A stretch of DNA of 59,631 bases, from assembly GCF_002368435.1 (NCBI RefSeq), contig NZ_AP018266.1:1-59631 (forward strand), given 5' to 3'. Made by a program: the position numbers and the translations under genes. Below, in pieces: positions 35,392-42,341 of this stretch (positions are counted from its first letter, which is position 1; each line of letters begins with the position of its first letter). The notes beneath the pieces are model-generated. The model was not told the origin of the DNA, did not search any database, and was given only the letters and a program-made list of their open reading frames with translations. This stretch comes from Kalymmatonema gypsitolerans NIES-4073. Lineage in GTDB: Bacteria; Cyanobacteriota; Cyanobacteriia; Cyanobacteriales; Nostocaceae.

Positions 35392-36486
35392 ATGACAGTG
35401 GAATCTACTCCGTATCCTGAGAAATTTACTTCACGAAAGGATAAACTGCCTGACGGTGAGGAAATGGGAGATTGGATACCGCATTACCTGACCTTTGTCG
35501 TAAAAGGGATACGCTCTCCGAATGTGACGCAGAAAACCCAGCTTCATCTTCAAAGGTTTCAGCAGTTCTTCCAAAATACTTATGGACATGACCGTCTTGC
35601 CACCTGCGTCAAGCGTGATGTTTTGGCATGGCGGCAGTCTTTGCGCCAACAGGGACTGGCTGTATCGACTGTGAACAATCATCTGGCATCCCTTTCGGCA
35701 TTCACAACCTGGGTACAGACACATAAACCAACCCTTTTCCCTGTCGGTGACCCCGCGAAGGGAATTGGTGAACTGATACTGCCCCCGTTGGAACCCCGTG
35801 CGCTCTCTGACGCTCAGGTGCGATCCCTCAAAAGTATCTGCGATCGCCTTTACCGTTTCCATCAACGCAAAGGACGTGCCTGGAATAACATTGTAGAAAT
35901 TCCTTCGCACGAACATAGCCGCTCCCTGCGCGACCGTGCCATTGTCTTCGTCCTCCTTAGCACAGGCTTGCGACGGGAAGAATTGATTATGCTGAATCTT
36001 GAGCAGGTCGATCCACAAGAACCTGACCGATTGCGTGGTGCTCGCCGTGCCAGAATCACCAAAGTGGCAGGTAAACGGAAAAGCGAGCGCACGGTGTTTT
36101 TATCTGCTGATGCACGGTTAGCCCTGGCAGACTATCTGGAGCAGGAGCGACCCAGAGACGTTAGCTCTCAGGAGCAAGCATTGTTTCTCTCAGCATCTTC
36201 GCTTTCTAGCCGCAGGTCTGATGGTCGTCTGTCTCCCCGTGCGATTAATCTTATCCTGGAACAGATTGGGCGTTGGCATGATGCCGACGTGACCGATCCA
36301 GAGCGGAAAATTTCACCGCTACGCCCTCATGATCTGCGCCATACCTTTGCCTTTCAGCTTGCAACTGTCACGGGAGCAGATGCTTATGAGTTGGAACGAA
36401 GACTAGGACATCGTTCTCAGCGTTATATCCAACGCTACACTAATCCGCCAGAAGCCATAGCGGCACAGCATATAGAGAAGTTTTAA
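35392..36486 (+). CDS. Transposon-encoded tyrosine integrase
   Basis: 364 aa. The N-terminal SAM-like core-binding domain (QKTQLHLQRFQQFFQNTYG to about residue 120) is followed by the catalytic domain. Arg is in LSTGLRREELIML, Lys in TKVAGKRKSERTV, HxxR in RPHDLRHTFAF, His in RRLGHRSQRYIQ and Tyr in RYTN. A complete set. It lies 1 bp before the TniA-like gene, in one operon. In Tn402/Tn5053 a serine resolvase (TniR) resolves cointegrates; here a tyrosine enzyme may do the job. It could also direct site-specific integration. Confidence 0.85.
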   Translation: MTVESTPYPEKFTSRKDKLPDGEEMGDWIPHYLTFVVKGIRSPNVTQKTQLHLQRFQQFFQNTYGHDRLATCVKRDVLAWRQSLRQQGLAVSTVNNHLASLSAFTTWVQTHKPTLFPVGDPAKGIGELILPPLEPRALSDAQVRSLKSICDRLYRFHQRKGRAWNNIVEIPSHEHSRSLRDRAIVFVLLSTGLRREELIMLNLEQVDPQEPDRLRGARRARITKVAGKRKSERTVFLSADARLALADYLEQERPRDVSSQEQALFLSASSLSSRRSDGRLSPRAINLILEQIGRWHDADVTDPERKISPLRPHDLRHTFAFQLATVTGADAYELERRLGHRSQRYIQRYTNPPEAIAAQHIEKF

Positions 36487-36487
36487 G

Positions 36488-37948
36488 ATGATAAATCCTT
36501 CTGGGTTGACAAGCTTGCCAGAAGCAGAACGAGAAAGAGCGCTGCAACGGTTTAAAATACTGCGTCCTTTTTTAGAAGAGGGGGTTCCGCTTACAGAAGT
36601 TGCAACAACCCATCACATTTCGGTTAGTACACTGAAACAATGGGCTTTGAAATATCGGAAACATGGATTGGCTGGGCTTACCCGTTCCCCGCGTACTGAT
36701 CGGGGCAAACGTCGCTGTATCACCAAAGAAATCACTGAGTTAATTGAAGGTCTAGCTCTTCAAAAACCCAAGAAAACAATAGCAGCTATATATCGGCAAG
36801 TCGTACACGTTCACCAGGAGATTGGACAAAAACCACCTAGCTACGATACTGTTTATGCGATTATTCGCAACATTTCTCCGGCAATGCTAACCCTGGCGCA
36901 TGAAGGAAGCAAAGCGTATAAAGATATGTATGATTTACTGTACCGTCGTGAGGCAAAAGCCCCAAACACCATTTGGCAAGCAGATCATACCCTTCTTGAT
37001 ATCTGGCTCATCAATGAGCAAGGAAAAGCAGCACGCCCTTGGCTGACGGTGATTATAGATGATTACAGTCGTGCCATCGCCGGATACCATTTATTCTTTT
37101 CTGCCCCCTCAGCAAGGCAAACCGCTTTAGCGCTACGTCAAGCAATCTGGCGTAAAGCGAATCCAGGATGGCAGATCTGCGGCATTCCAGAAATTTTGTA
37201 CACTGACCACGGAAGCGATTTTACCTCTGCCCATATTGAGCAGGTTTGTGCTGACCTGAAAATACAGCTTGTCTTCTCACAAGTAGGACAACCGCGTGGC
37301 AGAGGGAAGGTTGAGCGGTTCTTTCGGACGGTCAATCAAATGTTGCTCATGCATCTAGAAGGATACACACCAGAAGGAACTAACCCCCCAGCACTGCCAA
37401 AACTTACCCTAAGTGACTTGTCAAAAGAATTTGAACGCTTTCTTCATCATTATCATCAGCGCTCTCATGATGAAACGGAACAACCTCCACAAGAACGCTG
37501 GCTGTTCAAGGGATTTTTACCGCAGATGCCAAGTTCTTTAGAGGCACTCGACTTACTGCTCTTAACGGTAATTAAAAGCAGGCGCATTCGTCGGGATGGC
37601 ATTTATTTTCAAGGACTCTCCTATATTGATCCTCTACTGGCTAATTACGTTGGGGAAGAAGTTACGATACGGTACGATCCTAATGACATGGCAGAAATAA
37701 GGGTTTTTTACCATGATACGTTTTTATGTAGGGCGATCTGCCAGCAGCTAGCAACAGAAAGTGTTACGCTGAAAGACATTCTTGCAGCGCGTAAACAACG
37801 ACGACGTGATTTGAGCAAGATTATCGATAAGCGGCTTTCTCTGGTAGATGCGATTCTCAAGCCTCCTCAAGATAACCAAGACACTGAATTACTTTCGCCT
37901 ATTACTGCACCCAAATCTAAGCTGAAGCGATATGCAAGTGATGACTGA
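36488..37948 (+). CDS. TniA/TnsB-like DDE transposase with Mu-type C-terminal domain
   Basis: 486 aa. An N-terminal helix-turn-helix (PLTEVATTHHISVSTLKQWA) recognises the ends. An rve/DDE domain follows with Asp in WQADHTLLDIW, Asp in LYTDHGSDF, and Glu in GRGKVERFFRT. A Mu-type beta-barrel (IYFQGLSYIDPLLANYVGEE) and a basic C-terminal tail come next. This class makes TGTNA...TNACA ends with 5-6-bp target duplications, matching what is seen here. Replicative transposition needs the TniB-like ATPase encoded next. Confidence 0.9.
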   Translation: MINPSGLTSLPEAERERALQRFKILRPFLEEGVPLTEVATTHHISVSTLKQWALKYRKHGLAGLTRSPRTDRGKRRCITKEITELIEGLALQKPKKTIAAIYRQVVHVHQEIGQKPPSYDTVYAIIRNISPAMLTLAHEGSKAYKDMYDLLYRREAKAPNTIWQADHTLLDIWLINEQGKAARPWLTVIIDDYSRAIAGYHLFFSAPSARQTALALRQAIWRKANPGWQICGIPEILYTDHGSDFTSAHIEQVCADLKIQLVFSQVGQPRGRGKVERFFRTVNQMLLMHLEGYTPEGTNPPALPKLTLSDLSKEFERFLHHYHQRSHDETEQPPQERWLFKGFLPQMPSSLEALDLLLLTVIKSRRIRRDGIYFQGLSYIDPLLANYVGEEVTIRYDPNDMAEIRVFYHDTFLCRAICQQLATESVTLKDILAARKQRRRDLSKIIDKRLSLVDAILKPPQDNQDTELLSPITAPKSKLKRYASDD

Positions 37949-38774
37949 ACAGAGGAGCCAGCCCCAGGCTGATGATAATTTTGTCGTTACAAAGGAATAC
38001 CGCCGATTTGCCGAATTCTGCCATGCCTGTAGAAGGGAGCGCTATATCGGGTTATGTTACGGTGTCCCTGGCGTTGGTAAAACCTTATCTGCCAAGAACT
38101 TAGCCAAATGGTATCTTTTTGAAAAAGTCATTACTGAAGGTGTTTATTTTACAGGTTTACCTCCCAGCTTAGTCGAGGAAGTCAAAACCTGTAGAATTGC
38201 GTTATATACACCCCCTGTGGCAAACTCTCCCGCGCTTGTCGCCAGACAAGTGTACGGTGTTCTTTCCGATTTCAGTAGCTATGTCGAGATGGCTATCCAC
38301 TTTGAGGATGAAGGATGGTTAAAACAGCCAGAGATAGATTACTGCCAACTCTTAATTGTTGATGAAGCAGATAGACTGAGTACCTCAAGCCTTGAACAGG
38401 TACGCGACATTTACGACAAAGGGCAGATGGGCTTAGTTTTAATTGGAATGCCAGGATTGGAAAAGCGGTTAGCCCGATACCCACAACTTTATTCCCGGAT
38501 TGGATTTGCTCATGAATTTAAGATTCTTAGTCAAGCAGAAATAATTTTTTTGCTAGAGCGCCATCTCCATCAATTGGGATTCAAACTTCAGGAAGGAGAA
38601 TTTGCAGACGCTGAGGCACTAGCGGCAATTATCAGGATAACAAATGGTAACTTCCGCCTGCTGAATCGACTTCTTACCCAAATTAAAAGAGTTATGGAAA
38701 TCAATCAACTTGGCTATATCACCAAAGAAGTTGTGGAAACAGCAAGGGATTGTCTCGTTATTGGCACCATATAG
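37932..38774 (+). CDS. TniB/TnsC/MuB-like AAA ATPase
   Basis: 280 aa, overlapping the transposase gene by 17 bases. Walker A GVPGVGKTLSAKNL lies near residue 36-43, Walker B LLIVDEADRLS, and sensor-like VLIGMPGLEKRLAR, with a helical lid (NFRLLNRLLTQIKR). It selects target DNA and activates the transposase. Its last base is 81 bp before the transposon end. No TniQ gene follows, unlike Tn5053, Tn402 and Tn7-like elements. Confidence 0.88.
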   Translation: MQVMTEQRSQPQADDNFVVTKEYRRFAEFCHACRRERYIGLCYGVPGVGKTLSAKNLAKWYLFEKVITEGVYFTGLPPSLVEEVKTCRIALYTPPVANSPALVARQVYGVLSDFSSYVEMAIHFEDEGWLKQPEIDYCQLLIVDEADRLSTSSLEQVRDIYDKGQMGLVLIGMPGLEKRLARYPQLYSRIGFAHEFKILSQAEIIFLLERHLHQLGFKLQEGEFADAEALAAIIRITNGNFRLLNRLLTQIKRVMEINQLGYITKEVVETARDCLVIGTI

Positions 38775-38813
38775 TAAAACTACAAAGAGCGTCCATTCGC
38801 AACAAAAGTCAAA

Positions 38814-38855
38814 ATAATTATAAAAATTTAGGACTAAATAATTATCAAAGTGACA
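38814..38855. repeat. Right end of the TGTCA transposon with two transposase-binding repeats
   Basis: ATAATTATCAAAG at 38838-38850 and the weaker ATAATTATAAAAA at 38814-38826, 24 bp apart, mirror the left end. Confidence 0.75.
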
Positions 38856-38904
38856 CCTGACGGAACAAGAGTTAGCGTTACGCCAGTATGCCAGATTTTT
38901 AGCG

Positions 38905-38937
38905 TTTTACCAGTTTTCGGTTAAAAGTTGGGATTTA
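38905..38937. repeat. Right inverted repeat of the Abi/recombinase unit
   Basis: 33 bp complementary to 29143-29174. The leader of the short recombinase gene lay between this repeat and the CCTGAC target site (38856-38861). The unit without the nested transposon is about 1.9 kb. Confidence 0.85.
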
Positions 38938-38939
38938 TA

Positions 38940-39001
38940 GCCGATGGGTGGTACTATTCACCGCATCTCTCATTTAAATCCGGACATACCCCTTCTGGCT
39001 C
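38940..39001 (-). other. Relic of a group II intron 3' end (damaged domains V and VI)
   Basis: On the minus strand GAGCC-AGAAGGGGTATGTCCGG is domain V with eight bases missing from its 5' strand when compared with the intact intron at 40701. GATG-C-GGTG pairs with TACC and CATC as domain VI. It ends in GGC, 3 bases from the right inverted repeat. No reverse transcriptase belongs to it. It is inactive. 39002-39138 shows no gene. Confidence 0.6.
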
Positions 39002-39138
39002 CTGTGATGCTTTAGTGTCAGCCGTTTGCTCTTCCCTGGGTCCTGAAACCAGACATTAACAAAAATTTATCAATAATATGTCTCTTTTTTATATATGTTT
39101 CTAAGTAGAGTTCCGTAAATTCTCTACTATTGTTCATC

Positions 39139-39675
39139 ATGAAAATTTATAAAGCCTTGTTTCGATTGACAATTGGTGTAGTTTCCACAGTCAGCATTTT
39201 GAATATCTGGAACATTCACTCGGTAAAGGCTGAATCTGAAATTAATACCAATTCAGAACAAGCAGGTTGCAGTAACTTTGTCACTGGTACATACCTCGCG
39301 ACAATTAAAGATGCCGATGGAAACTTTGCTTCACGTGCGCTGATTACTCTTACCAAAGAAGGTAACTTGATTGTTGACGACTCAAACCAAGGTGGTATTT
39401 CGGGTCAGTTTAATGCTTTTACCACTTCTCAGGGCACTTGGGTATGTAATGGAAAGAAGGCGATTACAGCGAGGGCACTCAACTTTAGTATCTCAAATTC
39501 TGGTGGTAGCGGTATTGCAAGAAATGATTATAGCGCTACCTTTAATCCGAAAACTCAAACGGTAGAAGGGACAATTGAGCTTAGTTTTTTTGGGCTACAA
39601 GATAATCCACTACAGGGGAATGGACCATCTGGAGGGTCATTCTCCTTTACAGGTCAATTTGTCACCGCGAGATAG
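39139..39675 (+). CDS. Secreted hypothetical protein
   Basis: 178 aa from the ATG 39139. A signal peptide MKIYKALFRLTIGVVSTVSI is followed by a likely cleavage after SVKA. The mature part is beta-rich (TGTYLATIKDADGNFASRAL, then ISGQFNAFTTSQGTWVC) with two cysteines that could form a disulfide. It resembles small exported proteins common in Nostocales; function unknown. A hairpin-free, AT-rich 220-bp gap follows. Confidence 0.7.
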   Translation: MKIYKALFRLTIGVVSTVSILNIWNIHSVKAESEINTNSEQAGCSNFVTGTYLATIKDADGNFASRALITLTKEGNLIVDDSNQGGISGQFNAFTTSQGTWVCNGKKAITARALNFSISNSGGSGIARNDYSATFNPKTQTVEGTIELSFFGLQDNPLQGNGPSGGSFSFTGQFVTAR

Positions 39676-39897
39676 GATGAGAGTTAACGCGCAGCTTTTT
39701 TATTACTGTTAATTTGTACGAGCGCACCTTTTTGATAGCGGCGCTCGCCTACGGGGCAGAGTCCATTGCATGACAGGGCATTCTCACGTCAGTACAAATT
39801 ATGTATAGATATCTTTGCTGTTAAACTGCCATTGTTTTGGGTTGAGCTGTAGCTTAACTCCACCAACAACTTCCGTTAAGGACACACTCCGACCTGA

Positions 39898-40482
39898 ATG
39901 AAAAATCTAGCTCTATTATCTGTCACGGTCCTTGCTGCCACATCTGGATTGATGTTCCAGACAATGCAAGCAGCTTCTGCTTTAAATTGGAACTGGAATT
40001 ATTCTGGTACTGGCATAACGGCGAGTGGCACTTTCACCACTAATGACACCCCTAATGATTTGGGTTTTTACCAGATAACTGGAATTACTGGTACAAGAAA
40101 TGGTGAAACAATAACTGGTCTGCAACCTACAGGGACTTCAATACCGGGAAACGAACCTTTTATTGTTGACAATTTAATTAGTCTTAATACTGAGCAGTTA
40201 ACGGGTGATGGTTTTGGGTATTCCACCGAGCGCTTAAACTATTCTAATCCGTTTTTCGCTAGTTTTTTGCCGACACCGGGTTATTTAGAGGTTTTTTCTG
40301 CCCCGCCGATTGTACCTGGTTTTGAGAATTTGGGACTGGAAGATAGTGAGTTACCTATTAGTTTTTCTGCAACTATAATCACTGTCCCTGAATCTACCTC
40401 CATCCTTAGCTTACTCATTCTTGGCACTATCGGCGCACCTTTGGCACTCAAGCGTAAGAAGCGGTCGCCGGATTATTTTTAG
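39898..40482 (+). CDS. PEP-CTERM exosortase-sorted secreted protein
   Basis: 194 aa. Signal peptide MKNLALLSVTVLAATSGLMF with AASA cleavage, then a beta-rich Thr/Gly/Asn domain. The C-terminus VPESTSILSLLILGTIGAPL followed by ALKRKKR is the PEP-CTERM signal: VPE box, membrane helix, basic end. Such proteins are cut and sorted by an exosortase to the envelope. No exosortase is in the window, so the chromosome must supply it. A strong hairpin follows at 40516. Confidence 0.85.
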   Translation: MKNLALLSVTVLAATSGLMFQTMQAASALNWNWNYSGTGITASGTFTTNDTPNDLGFYQITGITGTRNGETITGLQPTGTSIPGNEPFIVDNLISLNTEQLTGDGFGYSTERLNYSNPFFASFLPTPGYLEVFSAPPIVPGFENLGLEDSELPISFSATIITVPESTSILSLLILGTIGAPLALKRKKRSPDYF

Positions 40483-40515
40483 TCAGAAGTAGTTTCGGTG
40501 TACTGACTTTCGGGG

Positions 40516-40550
40516 GTGTAGGGTGGCTCACGACGTGAGCCACCCTACAC
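40516..40550. terminator. Strong palindromic hairpin
   Basis: GTGTAGGGTGGCTCAC, CGACG-type centre, then GTGAGCCACCCTACAC: 16-bp perfect arms with a 3-base loop. It lies 33 bp after the PEP-CTERM stop. It may be a terminator (no T-run) or a dispersed cyanobacterial repeat. Confidence 0.6.
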
Positions 40551-40700
40551 TCCTCAAAATGATTGTCATTTTGATTAATTGTATTTGAGAGTCCCTTACC
40601 AACGAATTGCACAATTTCTCGGGCGTTGTGAGCGGCGTCACCACATAGGTGTGTTTTGGTTGAGTCGATGGCGGGTATTATCCCGCGCACCTCTCAATTA

Positions 40701-40734
40701 GATCCGGACGTGCCCATTTCTGTGCATCCGGCTC
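40701..40734 (-). ncRNA. Group II intron domain V
   Basis: 34 nt, GAGCCGGATGCACAGAAATG and on to the CACGTCCGGATC strand. It has the catalytic AGC-type triad region in GAGCC, a GAAA-type loop and a two-base bulge, as in functional introns. Domain VI follows with an unpaired A as branch-point candidate (GGGATAATACCC). Confidence 0.85.
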
Positions 40735-40742
40735 CCGATATT

Positions 40743-42305
40743 CTAGGGTTTTCCCTTGCTCATGTGGATATAATCGTGACAGCTTTCATGTACCGCTAGA
40801 AGGTTTTTAGTTTTCCAGTTGTTATGATTGCCGTCGATGTGGTGTAAGTGTACTCGTTCTTCACTGAGCATCTTTAACCTACAATGACCACATGCATGGT
40901 TTTGCCTTTTTAAAGCTTTAGAGGTTTCACCGTCGTAGAGCTTGCTATTTCGTTCGCTCCAATAGGTAATGTCTCCATCAAAGGGTGATTTATTTCCTTT
41001 AACGTTGACGTGTTTGTTTTCGGAGTAAGGGACTACAGGAAATGCTTTCTTAATCAAGGTTTTACTTGAGTATCGGTCATTCTTGGTTTCCTTATTGAAT
41101 ACCTTAAATGTTCTGTTGCTGATGTGCCAAAGTGAAAACCTTGTTCCATCCATCTTGCAGAATTTATGGTAATTCCTCCATCCTCTAACTAATGGTGCGA
41201 GCTTTTCAGCTTTTACCTTAGAACCATAGTTCGAGCAATTGACGATGGCTTTTACTTTCTTACGGAATGCTTTGAAGTTATCCACGGAAGGGACACATCT
41301 AAATTTTCCGTTACTTTGCACTTTGAAGTGCCAGCCAAGGAAATCAAATCCATCTGTCGATGCAGTAATTTTGGTCTTTCTTTCACTGATATTCATCCCT
41401 CTATCTGCGAGGAACTGGCTAATTTTCTCAAGTATCTCTTTCGCGTTGTCGTTGGGTTTGAGTATAATTACCATGTCGTCAGCATATCTAACTGATTGGT
41501 GTATTTCCTCAACTCCATTGAGTGCAATGTTAGCTAGTAATGGACTTACAACACCACCTTGGGGGGTTCCTTGTTCGGGAAATTCGGGGTGTATTCCTGC
41601 TTTGAGACATCGGAAGATACCGATTTTCAACCCTTTCGGTGCTATCAGGTTATCCATGATAGTTGTGTGACCAATCCTGTCAAAGCATTTTTCAATATCA
41701 AGTTCTATGACTCGTTTATCTATTCCGTTACAGAAAGAGCGGAGGTTATTGAACAAGATTTTCTGCGCGTCATGTGCACTTCTACCAGGTCTAAAACCAT
41801 AGCTCTTTTCGTGGAAAGTTGCTTCATGTGCTGGTTCTAGTGCATATTTTGCGATAGCTTGCCATGCTCTATCTGCAATAGTGGGGACTTTGAGGATTCG
41901 AGTTTTTCCATCCTTTTTTGGTATGGGAATCTCGCGCAATTTGTTATGATGCCAATTGTGATATTGGTTCTTGAGGAGTTCCTCAAGTGCGAAGCGTTCT
42001 TCAATGTTGAGAGACGCTTTGCCATCAATACCCGCAGTCTTTTTACCAGCGTTTAGCTGAGTTACTTGACGAATTGCCAGTAATCTCGCTGCTCGGGATT
42101 TCAGAATCAGCTTCTGCAAAGACCGCGCTTTCTGCATGTCTTTGGCTTGAACTGCTTTAAACAACCGCTTTTGTAGGCGGAATAATTCGCGGCGATATTT
42201 CTTCCACGTTAAATTTTTCCAAGATTCACTAGTGTATTCACTGTGCCTAATCGGGGTAAAAGTAGCGAAGAGATAATTTGCCGCCACGCGACGGCTGAAA
42301 AGCAT
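40743..42305 (-). CDS. Group II intron reverse transcriptase/maturase with HNH endonuclease; N-terminus altered by Tn3
   Basis: Native residues start after a Tn3 end. The reverse-transcriptase blocks include TQLNAGKKTAGIDGKA, IPIPKKDGKTRILKVPTIAD, YGFRPGRSAHDAQ, QGGVVSPLLANI and the catalytic YADD (VRYADDMVII). A maturase X domain follows. The C-terminus is an HNH nuclease (CGHCRLKML, VHLHHIDGNHNNWKT). The original start was ATGATTAGGCAC with AGGAG upstream, now at 46131-46150. The transposon cut just behind that ATG. The present frame starts with 18 residues (MLFSRRVAANYLFATFTP) coded by the transposon end, so a nearly full-length protein could still be made. Confidence 0.88.
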   Translation of the reverse strand: MLFSRRVAANYLFATFTPIRHSEYTSESWKNLTWKKYRRELFRLQKRLFKAVQAKDMQKARSLQKLILKSRAARLLAIRQVTQLNAGKKTAGIDGKASLNIEERFALEELLKNQYHNWHHNKLREIPIPKKDGKTRILKVPTIADRAWQAIAKYALEPAHEATFHEKSYGFRPGRSAHDAQKILFNNLRSFCNGIDKRVIELDIEKCFDRIGHTTIMDNLIAPKGLKIGIFRCLKAGIHPEFPEQGTPQGGVVSPLLANIALNGVEEIHQSVRYADDMVIILKPNDNAKEILEKISQFLADRGMNISERKTKITASTDGFDFLGWHFKVQSNGKFRCVPSVDNFKAFRKKVKAIVNCSNYGSKVKAEKLAPLVRGWRNYHKFCKMDGTRFSLWHISNRTFKVFNKETKNDRYSSKTLIKKAFPVVPYSENKHVNVKGNKSPFDGDITYWSERNSKLYDGETSKALKRQNHACGHCRLKMLSEERVHLHHIDGNHNNWKTKNLLAVHESCHDYIHMSKGKP

Positions 42306-42341
42306 GTAGAGAGAATGTTTCAGAAAAAAAACTGCCGAAGG

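Larger units (their letters stand above)
30968..38855. mobile_element. Tn5053/Tn7-like transposon with TGTCA ends
   Basis: The ends are perfect 25-bp inverted repeats: TGTCACTTTGATAATTATTT onward at 30968-30992 and the complement at 38831-38855. Directly repeated CCTGAC lies on both sides (30962-30967, 38856-38861), a 6-bp target duplication. Each end holds two copies of an ATAATTATCAAAG-like motif spaced 24 bp. It carries integrase, TniA-like and TniB-like genes at the right and a metabolic cassette at the left, 7888 bp in all. It was inserted 15 bp upstream of the short recombinase start codon. Confidence 0.9.

Noticed and set aside
30968-38855. A CRISPR-associated transposon (CAST) because of TGTCA ends and TniA/TniB genes
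   Set aside because: No Cas gene, CRISPR array or TniQ was found in the element.
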